Source: Brasilonema sennae CENA114 (GTDB lineage: Bacteria; Cyanobacteriota; Cyanobacteriia; Cyanobacteriales; Nostocaceae). From it: a stretch of 64,000 nucleotides of DNA. Numbering within the stretch: position 1 is the first letter of the stretch; each line of letters begins with the position of its first letter. The stretch is taken from NCBI RefSeq assembly GCF_006968745.1, contig NZ_CP030118.1:7218253-7282252 (forward strand), in the 5' to 3' direction. A program made the translations under genes and the position numbers. Below are positions 26,804 through 35,236 of the stretch, piece after piece. The notes under the pieces are model-generated. The model was not told the origin of the DNA and ran no database searches. It saw nothing but the letters and a program-made list of their open reading frames with translations.

Positions 26804-27084
26804 AGCGTCTTGCCCTCTGTCTACTTATACTTAACAAAAGCTACTCATGACCCCGATCATACCGCAAAGGGGGAGTATTTATAACTATAAAGCTTTACAT
26901 TATAAAAAAAATAAATATTTTCTTCCTACCTGTTTGTATACAGGTTGTGGTTATCAATATAAGCCCCAACTCCTTAGTGGAACTAAATAGGGAATTGATT
27001 GGCAATCATGGCAAAATTTATGAATAAGACTTCACTAAAATCTCATGCAAAAAGTACCAATGTATGCTAAAATGTTCGTCTACT

Positions 27085-27270
27085 CCATTGAGTTGTACTT
27101 ACCCCTTCGGGGTTCGCCCTATGGCTAATGCCACGCCTTACGGCTATCGGGTTAGCAGTCGCCTAGGTCGGGAGAACGCCAGGTGCTACAACGGGGCGGC
27201 AGCTTTTCGGGGGAAGCTTCCCCCGAAAACGTGCCTTGGGAACCCCCAAGACCGCGCTGGCTCACTTGCA
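27085..27270. repeat. dispersed GC-rich repeat in the gap2-murC intergenic region
   Basis: CCCCTTCGGGGTTCGCC, ATGGCTAATGCCACGCCTTACGGC-type and GGGGGAAGCTTCCCCC palindromes lie in a row, matching blocks at 43.2 and 56.7 kb. The remainder of 26804-28016 is AT-rich upstream sequence of gap2 and murC with no gene that I can support. Confidence 0.65.
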
Positions 27271-28016
27271 CATTAACCTACCTTAAGCTATGTTCTCACA
27301 GCCTAGGAGTCAGGGTGCAATTAACCAATCACACAATTGTCCTAATTCTTGTCCACGGTACCAATGAGGTAAGGCTTTAAATGTATCTCAACCAAGAATC
27401 TAGTACCAGTGAGTATTGGGATAAGTAGCCAGCAAGGCAATCAGGGTGTCAATAGCATAAAAAATCCCAGAACGACTTTTCAAAAACGAGTGATACAGTC
27501 AATCCCAGGTTGTCTGCAATAAGTCGTTGCACTATATATATTTCTGAGAAAAATTTTGTGAAGACACCCAAACGACTCGTTATAAAAGAGTTCCGTCCAA
27601 AGATGTCTTGGCTAGAAGCATGTGTAAATTAGGAACTGGAGCAAAAGTACCTCAAATAATTGCCAATTGGTGTATCCACCAACGCTCAAGCTTTCTTCAA
27701 TTTTAAAAGGCTTTATTTACCAATTGATAATTATAGCAAATTTGAGATCGGCAGCGAAAAACATATATTTACAATAACAACGAGGAGTTTCCCGATTGAG
27801 CATAAAGTTTCAGAATAATCATAATATCTGTTAAGAAAGAGAAAAAATGACTAACAAGGGTAAAATCGATTTGAATGAGAAAAATAATCGTGAAAAAAAC
27901 AACTTATCGGTTATAAAAATGATGGTACAAAGGCAGTATCAGTAAAAATCGAATTCCTGTTATGATACGCGTGTCATTTAGGATGATTGTGTGGTGTGGT
28001 GATAGAGGATAAATCA

Positions 28017-29480
28017 ATGAAAGATACAGTAGAGTTTGGCGGTAAACCATTTCATTTCATTGGTATTGGCGGCATAGGCATGTCTGCTTTAGCATATGTG
28101 TTAACAAAGCGTCAGTTGCCAGTATCTGGTTCAGATCTTCGTCCAAACCATATTACTCGACGTCTAGAATCTATCGGAACTCATATTTTTGGTAAACAAG
28201 AGGCAAGCAATCTGGAATTCTTTCGTCCTCATTCTCAGCCGACTGGAGTAGTATTAAACACTCAAGAAGAACTATCTACTTTCTCGAAAGCAAAATTACC
28301 TCAAGTTATTTGTTCAACAGCCATTAACACAACTAATTTAGAGTACAAAGCAGCATTAGAATTAGGTTGTCCAATTTTTCATCGGTCTGATGTACTGGCA
28401 GCATTAATTACTCAATATAATAGTATTGCTGTCGCAGGAACCCACGGAAAAACGACAACAAGTAGCATGATTGGTTATATGCTACTCGAAGCAGGTCTTG
28501 ATCCAACGATTTTAGTCGGTGGAGAAGTGAATGCTTGGGAAGGCAATGCCCGATTGGGGCAAAGTCGATATTTAGTAGCAGAAGCAGATGAATCAGATGG
28601 TTCTCTGGTGAAACATAGCCCAGAAATAGGTATTATCACTAACATAGAACTAGACCATCCTGACCACTACGACACATTAGAGGAAGTGGTGGAAACTTTT
28701 CAAACATTTGCAAAAGGCTGTAAAACTTTGGTAGGGAGCATTGATTGCACAACTGTACGCGATCGCCTACAACCAACGATTAGCTATAGCCTAAATCCTG
28801 ATACTGCTGCTGACTACACTGTCACCAACGTGGACTATAAAGCCGATGGTACCACAGCTCTTGTATGGGAAAGGGGCAAGGCTTTGGGTGTGTTGAACTT
28901 GCGCTTACTCAGTAAGCACAACCTCAGTAATGCCCTAGCAGCAGTGGCGGTTGGTCGGATCTTGGGCTTAGAATTTGCAGAAATAGCCAAGGGTCTTGCG
29001 ACCTTTGAAGGCGCAAAACGCCGTTTTGAATTCCGGGGTGAAGCCAATGGCATCGCTTTTATTGATGACTACGCCCATCACCCCAGTGAAATTCGTGCTA
29101 CTCTTGCTGCTGCACGCTTGCAGGCAAAACAAGGGCAGAGAGTTGTTGCTATCTTCCAACCCCATCGCTATAGCCGGACGCTTACCTTTTTGGAGGAATT
29201 TGCTCAATCGTTTAGTCATGCTGATTTAGTTGTCCTCACTGATATTTACAGTGCAGGCGAGCCAAACTTGGGGCAAGTCAGTGGTGAAAAACTTGCAAGT
29301 GAAGTTGCTAAACAGCATTCGCAGGTAATGTACCAACCAACTTTAGCCTCAGTCCGCGAATACTTACAGCAAACTTTGCATTATGGAGACTTGGCGCTGT
29401 TTCTCGGAGCTGGGAATATTAATCAAGTCATTCCCGAAGTCATGGCGACACAATGTCCACCTGTTAAGGCTACTTCTTAA
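28017..29480 (+). CDS. murC: UDP-N-acetylmuramate--L-alanine ligase
   Basis: I start at ATG 28017, preceded by GAGG at nine bases; longer frames to 27987 begin with a poor TTG. The 487-residue product adds L-Ala to UDP-MurNAc in cytoplasmic peptidoglycan synthesis. Landmarks are FHFIGIGGIGMSALAYVL, the ATP loop GTHGKTTTSSMIG, EADESDGSL, TNIELDHPDHY and IDDYAHHPSEI. murB follows on the same strand after 155 bp, so the pair is likely co-expressed. Confidence 0.96.
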   Translation: MKDTVEFGGKPFHFIGIGGIGMSALAYVLTKRQLPVSGSDLRPNHITRRLESIGTHIFGKQEASNLEFFRPHSQPTGVVLNTQEELSTFSKAKLPQVICSTAINTTNLEYKAALELGCPIFHRSDVLAALITQYNSIAVAGTHGKTTTSSMIGYMLLEAGLDPTILVGGEVNAWEGNARLGQSRYLVAEADESDGSLVKHSPEIGIITNIELDHPDHYDTLEEVVETFQTFAKGCKTLVGSIDCTTVRDRLQPTISYSLNPDTAADYTVTNVDYKADGTTALVWERGKALGVLNLRLLSKHNLSNALAAVAVGRILGLEFAEIAKGLATFEGAKRRFEFRGEANGIAFIDDYAHHPSEIRATLAAARLQAKQGQRVVAIFQPHRYSRTLTFLEEFAQSFSHADLVVLTDIYSAGEPNLGQVSGEKLASEVAKQHSQVMYQPTLASVREYLQQTLHYGDLALFLGAGNINQVIPEVMATQCPPVKATS

Positions 29481-29635
29481 GGAAAGTTTTTTACCCCCAA
29501 AACCGGAGTACAACTTTCGTGCAAGTTGGTTTCCCTTATTCGCATAGTGTCCGTTTAGCAATAGTTACATGGCTTCTCATTGGTGTCGTCTTTTTACGGC
29601 ATACAAACATCTAAATTCAGCGCGTTCTAAAAGAT

Positions 29636-30634
29636 ATGACAATATCCCAGGCAGTAGCAAATGTCTGCAAAGTTTCTGGTATGACAAATAGCAGGCTAAT
29701 AACATCTAATAATTCCATCGAAAGTAAAGAAATTTATTTACTTGGTACTGATTGTGTTATTAAATCTCAAGTTTCGCTTGCAGCGTATACTTCGTACAGA
29801 GTCGGTGGACCTGCTGAGTGGTGTGTTGCTCCTCGAAACTTAGAAGCACTGCAAGCTAGTATTCAGTTTGCGAAAACACATGAATTACCAGTCACAATAC
29901 TAGGAGCAGGATCTAACTTGCTCGTCAGTGATTGTGGGATACCAGGTTTAGTTGTTGTGACTCGTCATTTGCGCCATAGCCACTTTGACTTAGAAACAGG
30001 TCAGTTAACTGTCGCTGCAGGAGACCCAATTCCAAGCCTAGCATGGCAGATAGCAGAGCGGGGATGGCAAGGATTTGAGTGGGCTGTTGGTATTCCTGGA
30101 ACTATTGGGGGTGCCGTAGTGATGAATGCAGGGGCACACAATAGTTCTATCGCAGATATATTAGTTAGTGCTCAAGTACTTTTACCAGATGGAAGTCTGG
30201 AAACTCTCACCCGCGAACAGCTGAGCTACAGCTACCGCACCTCTATCCTCCAAGGAAGCGATCGCATCGTCACCCAAGCCACTTTTCAACTCCAGCCAGG
30301 GGCAAACCCAACAGAAGTTCTAGCAGCTACCAAACAACACAAAGAGCATCGACTAAACACTCAACCCTATCACTTGCCCAGTTGTGGTAGTGTGTTCCGC
30401 AATCCTAAACCTCATGCTGCAGGCTGGTTAATTGAGCAAACAGGCCTCAAAGGTTACCAAATTGGCAAAGCGCAAGTTGCACTAAGGCACGCTAATTTCA
30501 TCGTTAATTGTGGTGGTGCTAGTGCTTCAGATATTTTCAATCTCATTCACCATGTCCAACATCAAGTACAACAACGTTGGTCTATTCCGTTAGAACCAGA
30601 AGTAAAAATGTTAGGAGAGTTTCAAGCTGCTTAA
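29636..30634 (+). CDS. murB: UDP-N-acetylenolpyruvoylglucosamine reductase
   Basis: A 332-residue FAD-dependent reductase forming UDP-MurNAc, the step before MurC. FAD-binding segments AYTSYRVGGPAEW, LGAGSNLLVSD and GIPGTIGGAVVMNAGAHN are present, with Arg/Ser active-site parts YSYRTS and LPSCGSVFRNP (the catalytic Ser is here). The C-terminal VNCGGASASDIFNLI is of the shorter type II form. The first 30 or so residues are not conserved-looking, so a start at a later codon is possible. Confidence 0.95.
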   Translation: MTISQAVANVCKVSGMTNSRLITSNNSIESKEIYLLGTDCVIKSQVSLAAYTSYRVGGPAEWCVAPRNLEALQASIQFAKTHELPVTILGAGSNLLVSDCGIPGLVVVTRHLRHSHFDLETGQLTVAAGDPIPSLAWQIAERGWQGFEWAVGIPGTIGGAVVMNAGAHNSSIADILVSAQVLLPDGSLETLTREQLSYSYRTSILQGSDRIVTQATFQLQPGANPTEVLAATKQHKEHRLNTQPYHLPSCGSVFRNPKPHAAGWLIEQTGLKGYQIGKAQVALRHANFIVNCGGASASDIFNLIHHVQHQVQQRWSIPLEPEVKMLGEFQAA

Positions 30635-30639
30635 CTAGT

Positions 30640-31360
30640 CGCCCTCGTCCCCCGCTATAGTGGTATTCCACTTAGCGTGGGGATATAAGGCGGGCAACGA
30701 CAATTGCATCTTTTATTTATTTTTGCCGAAGGTAAAATCAAGAATTGGTGTATGCACAGTTGCTAATCTCTTCGGAATTAACGAAACCAATGTTATATAC
30801 TAATATTGGTTGCGACCCACCCACTCGGCTCATAACAACCGGTCACAGTAGCAGTAATATGCGAACCCAAGTCTAAGAGCCAGAGAAAAGGGGAAAAGGA
30901 ATTGCGGCTCTTGCGCGTATGCACAACGCAGGTAAATCCTCGAACAAAAATCAAACTGCCTGCGGGAGGCGGGCGGCTGCAAAGCTCGCCACGGGGTTGG
31001 GCAAACCCTCGACAAAAATGGACAACCCTTGTATTTTTGCGGCCTCCAGTCAACTCGTTTTACCAAAATTTTTGGGTATGGCCGCAAAAATACACCCAGA
31101 TCTTGAGTCTTACGAGTAGACATTGTGTAGGGTTGTCCATTTTTGTCTATGGAAAATGAAGCGGATACTCCCCGGTGGCAGACTTTGCGCCAGGGTACAC
31201 ACGGGTGTACGGGAGTAAGGAGCGAGTCTCAAACCTCCGGAGGACAGGTAAGACCATTATCGTCTTGAGTGACGAATACTTTCGCGTATACCCAACGTGG
31301 CACTGACCGATGAAACTGGAAGCCCCCACTATAAACGGTACTCCGTTTTAGTGGTGGGTA
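30640..31360. mobile_element. putative non-autonomous IS200/IS605-like remnant with structured interior
   Basis: Two related hairpins mark the ends: 30641-30695 and 31323-31360. Both follow CCCCC(G/A)CTATA...GGTA(T/C)TCC...TTAG(C/T)G...GGG, the kind of subterminal palindrome used by Y1 transposases. Between them is no transposase, TnpB or IscB frame, but several strong pairings occur: GACAAAAATGGACAACCCT at 31011 with its exact complement ending at 31147, and GGCCGCAAAAATAC with its partner. The interior may be a derived omega/HEARO-type RNA locus; that is inference. Alternatively the first hairpin is simply the murB terminator. Confidence 0.4.
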
Positions 31361-31462
31361 CTTCACTGAACCAAGCTTTCTGAGAAAAATATAACTTTTT
31401 CTCCCCTTCTTGTTCAAATAAGCAGAAGTTTTTTTACAAAAATGCTAAATATTTTTATTTGT

Positions 31463-31487
31463 AGCCCGCTTGCGCGGGCTTTATTTA
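31463..31487. terminator. short intrinsic-terminator-like hairpin
   Basis: AGCCCGC-TTGC-GCGGGCT is followed by TTATTTAT. No gene ends nearby on the plus strand, so it may end an RNA from the preceding structured tract. Confidence 0.5.
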
Positions 31488-31599
31488 TGTAAAGGGAGTT
31501 TTTTTAACCCAATTAGAATTTATGCAAAAACGTGCTGTTTGCGTCCTACCCTGGAATAAGCAGATCCGTTGTCTATGCGGTTCATTTTTTATTATTTTG

Positions 31600-31735
31600 C
31601 CTGTTGCCCTTCGGGTGTGCGCTCTGCGCACGCCCGAAGGGCGAACGCCAGTCCCCCAAACTCCTGCACCAGACGCACTCGCGTTCGTGACGGAGACCGC
31701 CAAGATGGGGGCTGGTCTCACCTGTTAAGCGCCTC
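31600..31735. repeat. dispersed palindromic repeat
   Basis: CCTTCGGGTGTGCGCTCTGC with its complement GCGCACGCCCGAAGG forms a long palindrome, followed by GCGTTCGTGACGGAGACCGC. The same blocks occur at 47.64 kb and 35.1 kb. Confidence 0.65.
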
Positions 31736-31829
31736 AACGAATAATTTCACAACTTCTGCACGGATTACTATATATTTTGTTGGTCATTTACCAGCAAAAC
31801 TCTAATCATATAGGAATTCGGTTTGATTT

Positions 31830-32090
31830 GGTGAGACCAGTGCTGCGGGAGGGTTTCCAACGCCAGATACCAAGTGAGGGAAACCCTCCTATGTCCTGAG
31901 CCCTGAGTCCCAAAGGGACACGCTGCGCGAACGGGCACGGCCCCGTGCCGAACGGACACGCTAGCCCCGAAGGGGCAAAGCTCGCCGGGGGATACTCCCC
32001 CCGGCAGACTTTGGCGCTACGCAAACGCGAACAGTACTGGCTCCTCCGCAGGCAACTGGCGAACCCGAAGGGTGAATTGACAAAGTAGAG
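31830..32090. repeat. dispersed repeat cluster (GGTGAGACCAG...GGAGGGTTTCC family)
   Basis: GTGAGACCAGTGCTGCGGGA, GGGAAACCCTCC, GCGAACGGGCACGG and CAGTACTGGCTCC blocks are shared with 35.0, 43.4 and 56.7 kb. Frames through it are translations of repeats, not genes. Confidence 0.65.
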
Positions 32091-32149
32091 GTAGGGAACG
32101 CTTAACGCTTAACAGAAAGTGTACCTAGCTTCGTTCAAAATCAAATATG

Positions 32150-32740
32150 AGTCCTATAGTATTTGTTTTTTTAGAAAGTTACTAATCAATAGACATCAGT
32201 AATTTTATTAAAAAAAAGAAATCTTTCTTCGTAATATTTTTTAATTCGTTATTTTTCATGTGCGATATATCATGGTTTTTAGATTTTTTGATATCTTTAG
32301 AAGAATTTTAATTTCTTTTAAACAACTTGATATTAGCTAAATATTGACATTTTACTACTGAGTAAAAAAAAGCTTATTTTTTGAACAAAAGAATTGCTAT
32401 AAACTGAAAAGCTATGAAAAAAAAAGAATATTAGCTACTTTAATTTTCTTTTTTTAGAAGTACCATACTTTTAAATGTATTTTTTTTGTCTTTATCAGAA
32501 TTTTATTAAAAAAAAAATAAAAACACTATACTTTTTTGTTTGTTTATTGTAATTTGATACTTGTGAGTTTCAAAAACAACAGTAGTTTCAGCTAAGTAAA
32601 GGGCATTTGGCTTTTATTCTTTGCATGGAATTTATTGTAATATTAATAACTGGTATTTTCTAGCAGATGCATTTACTAGCATTTTGTTTTGTGAAGTATT
32701 CAGAAAAACTCATCAACACAAAGAAAACTTTCACCAAATA
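32150..32740. other. very AT-rich tract upstream of the leader-peptide gene
   Basis: This is some 590 bp with long A and T runs and almost no G or C, unlike the rest of the window. No frame, repeat unit or clear hairpin is seen. It may hold the promoter and a long leader of the gene at 32751, and its composition suggests a foreign or fast-evolving segment. Confidence 0.5.
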
Positions 32741-32750
32741 GTGAGTTATC

Positions 32751-33032
32751 ATGACGACCGAATCTAAATATCAACTAGTTTCTCTTGATGAGAGCTACAT
32801 GTCCGATTTGTCTGATGAAAATCAATCCACAGTTTCGGGTGGTACTCTTGGTTTACTTTTTGGGCTTTTAGGTGGGATTTTCAAGCCTCTGTACGGGAAT
32901 CAGCAGCCTACTACTACTACTACTGTTATTAACAATATTTATGTCAGCAACGGTGGCTCATCAAGCGCATCAGCTGGCTCATCATCTGGCTCATCATCAG
33001 GTGGCTCATCAGGTCCAGGTAAAGGCCACTAA
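32751..33032 (+). CDS. double-glycine leader peptide with Gly/Ser-rich core
   Basis: A 93-residue peptide. The N-terminus LVSLDESYMSDLSDENQSTVSGG fits the leader of bacteriocin/Nif11-type precursors that C39-peptidase ABC transporters cut after GG (about residue 31). The rest begins with a hydrophobic TLGLLFGLLGGIFKPLYG. It then has a Thr run, VINNIYVSN, and a tail of Ser/Gly repeats ending GPGKGH. It contains no Cys, so lanthionine or sactipeptide chemistry is unlikely. No maturation enzyme or transporter is in the window, so it would rely on one elsewhere. The role is unknown. Confidence 0.65.
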   Translation: MTTESKYQLVSLDESYMSDLSDENQSTVSGGTLGLLFGLLGGIFKPLYGNQQPTTTTTVINNIYVSNGGSSSASAGSSSGSSSGGSSGPGKGH

Positions 33033-33223
33033 AGGAAATACCAAAAAATACATTATCCAATCTTGTGGTGCAGATATCTTGTCTCCTTCTTACCTAGGAC
33101 ATACAGCCATCCAATCTCACAGGATCTAGTGTGGATATTTTGTTATTTGGCAGTTACAACCCGAATCGGGGTGTAAATTGTTGAAATGCTCTGCATAAGC
33201 TTTATATGTGTCAAGAATTAGGT

Positions 33224-33254
33224 AGAGTCCGGCTAATAGGGATAGCCAGACTCT
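33224..33254. terminator. hairpin downstream of the leader-peptide gene
   Basis: AGAGTCCGGCTA and TAGCCAGACTCT pair over a seven-base loop, followed by GTT. Likely a transcript end, though the T-run is weak. The gap 33033-33660 otherwise shows nothing I can name. Confidence 0.5.
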
Positions 33255-33610
33255 GTTAGCCTTAGTGTTTTGATGGCTTATGCCTAACCTAGCATTAGTT
33301 GGTTGTAAAAGCTATATTTTTTATAGACTTTTTACAGCCAGCTTACTTAGATTAATTTTGCTTCAGTTATAAAAATCACAGTTCTGACTGTTATTATTCA
33401 TTAGTCATTTTTTTATACTATTAGCTATTCCCTATCGTTTTCATAATGGGTTGATTAGCGGATATTTAGGTTGCTTAACAATTAAGATTGACCTCTAAGC
33501 GCCATGAATGAGTGGGGATTCTAAACTGTTCGCACTCTCCGGGCATCAGGCGTGCTACTTTCCTTTTTAGTTTTGATTGATCATGGGTTCGTTCAAGTTT
33601 GAAGGAAGTT

Positions 33611-33641
33611 TGAAGGAACAATTCTTTCAAACTTCCTGCGA
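33611..33641. terminator. hairpin at the 3' side of cinA
   Basis: GGAAGTTTGAAGGAA and TTCTTTCAAACTTCC pair with one mismatch. It lies 20 bp past the cinA stop and could end that transcript or protect its 3' end. Confidence 0.45.
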
Positions 33642-33662
33642 TAAATTTGCCAACAACGTCAT

Positions 33663-34937
33663 TTATTTAGAAGGCATAACAGCTGGCTTCTGACTCAACA
33701 ACTTCCTTCGCAGATTGTCCAATGCTGTACACGCACTGAGGTGGCGAATTAAAGACCGACCTCGCCCTGCACCAAAATGATATTCAAAACTTTGCACTTC
33801 TCCATTCGATCCAGCTAACCCGATATAAACCAACCCGACAGGCTTAGTCTCCGTATCACCTGTGGGTCCAGCAATACCAGTGATACTCAATCCCCAAGTG
33901 GTCGAAAGACGCGACCGCACTCCCGCAGCCATTTGTTCTGCAACAATAGAACTGACAGCCCCATGCTTTGCCAAATCTTCGGAGTTAACACCCAAAAGCC
34001 CTACTTTTACGGAGTTATCATAAGAAATCACCCCACCCCAAAAGTAATCAGAACTTCCAGAAATCTCCGTTAACATTTGCCCTAATCCGCCACCAGTGCA
34101 AGATTCTGCCACAGAAAGGGTTTCCCCTGCACCACGCAACAACTCACCCACAACTGAGGCAAGAGTGTCATCATCTGCACCATAATAATCTAACCCCGCA
34201 ATTTGTTTAATCTGTTTTTCAATGGGGGCAATCAAATCCTGTGCTTGTGATTGGGAAGCAGCTTTAGCAGAAACTCGTAATTTCACTTCTCCTCTACTGG
34301 AATAAGGTGCAACTGTTGGGTTGGGCAAGTTTAGATAAGCTGCGACCTTTTCGGCTATTGCTGATTCCGTCACACCCCAAAACTTTAACATCCGACTATA
34401 AATAATTTCTTTACCCCAACCTTGACTTTTCAGATAAGGTACAGCAGTATCCTCCCACATCCGGTACATTTCACTTGGCACACCAGGAAAGGTGAAAATC
34501 GTTAATCCTGAACGAGGCTGCCAAATAATGCCGGGTGCTGTTCCCGTAGGGTTTGGTAAAACTTCGGCACCTTGGGGTAACAAAGCTTGTTTGCGGTTAC
34601 TCGCAGTCATAACTCGACCGCGTTGAACATATTTTCTGGTAATATCTTCAATAATATCTGGACGCTCTACTAAAGGAGCACCAAAAAAATCCGCAATTGT
34701 TTCACAAGTCAAGTCATCTGGTGTCGGACCAAGACCTCCAGTAAAAATCAAAATTTCCGCTCTTTGACTTGCAATTTCTATAACCTGTTTTAATCTTGTT
34801 GGGTTATCTCCGACAACTGTTTGATAGTAGTGGGGAATACCTAGCCCAGCCAACTGCCGCGCCAAATATTGAGCATTACCGTTGAGGATATCTCCTAACA
34901 GGAGTTCGGTTCCAACACAAATAATTTCTGCACTCAT
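33663..34937 (-). CDS. cinA: CinA-like competence/damage-inducible protein
   Basis: The real start is the Met at 34937 (MSAEIICVGTELLLGDILN), giving 424 residues; the frame runs on to 35099 only through translated repeat DNA. The N-terminal half is the MoCF-like COG1058 domain (FTGGLGPTPDDLT). The C-terminal half is the pyridine nucleotide amidase domain (SVAESCTGGGLGQMLTEISGSSDYFWGG and ITGIAGPTGDT). By family it salvages NMN and ADP-ribose. It lies downstream of psaB on the same strand, separated by 300 bp including a repeat. Confidence 0.93.
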   Translation of the reverse strand: MSAEIICVGTELLLGDILNGNAQYLARQLAGLGIPHYYQTVVGDNPTRLKQVIEIASQRAEILIFTGGLGPTPDDLTCETIADFFGAPLVERPDIIEDITRKYVQRGRVMTASNRKQALLPQGAEVLPNPTGTAPGIIWQPRSGLTIFTFPGVPSEMYRMWEDTAVPYLKSQGWGKEIIYSRMLKFWGVTESAIAEKVAAYLNLPNPTVAPYSSRGEVKLRVSAKAASQSQAQDLIAPIEKQIKQIAGLDYYGADDDTLASVVGELLRGAGETLSVAESCTGGGLGQMLTEISGSSDYFWGGVISYDNSVKVGLLGVNSEDLAKHGAVSSIVAEQMAAGVRSRLSTTWGLSITGIAGPTGDTETKPVGLVYIGLAGSNGEVQSFEYHFGAGRGRSLIRHLSACTALDNLRRKLLSQKPAVMPSK

Positions 34938-34954
34938 AAAATGAAGAAGGGGTG

Positions 34955-35115
34955 TAAGGGAGCCAGTACTGATAGCGTAGCGTGGCACTTTGTGCCATAG
35001 GAGGGTTTCCCGACAGAGGTATCTGGTGAGACCAGCGCTGCAGGAGGGTTTCCCTCCGTAGGCGACTGGCGTTCGCCGTAAGGCGTGCGCTTTGCGCATA
35101 CCCGAAGGGCGTGTG
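34955..35115. repeat. dispersed repeat between psaB and cinA
   Basis: Blocks AGGAGGGTTTCCCGACAGAGG, GGTGAGACCAGCGCTGCAGG and GCGTGCGCTTTGCGCATACC are shared with 31.8, 47.5 and 56.7 kb. Confidence 0.65.
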
Positions 35116-35236
35116 TAGGGAATAAATCAATTAGAGGTAAGTAAAACTCAATTGACAAAACAAAGTAAAGGTGATAAGGAAATCCCCCACCTGACGGCAG
35201 AGGATTTTGATGACTGACCTACTACTCACCGCTGAA

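Noticed and set aside
26803..28016. tRNA or other RNA gene in the gap2-murC gap
   Set aside because: I looked for a T-arm GTTC-A-TC pattern and acceptor pairing here and in other gaps and found no convincing tRNA, rRNA, tmRNA or RNase P RNA in the window.
30793..31160. Overlapping frames on both strands in the structured tract after murB
   Set aside because: They are mutually overlapping, rich in rare residues and explained by strong inverted repeats.
34938..35099. 54-residue N-terminal extension of CinA
   Set aside because: It is the translation of a dispersed repeat and precedes the conserved start MSAEIICVGTELL; the Met at 34937 gives the normal length.
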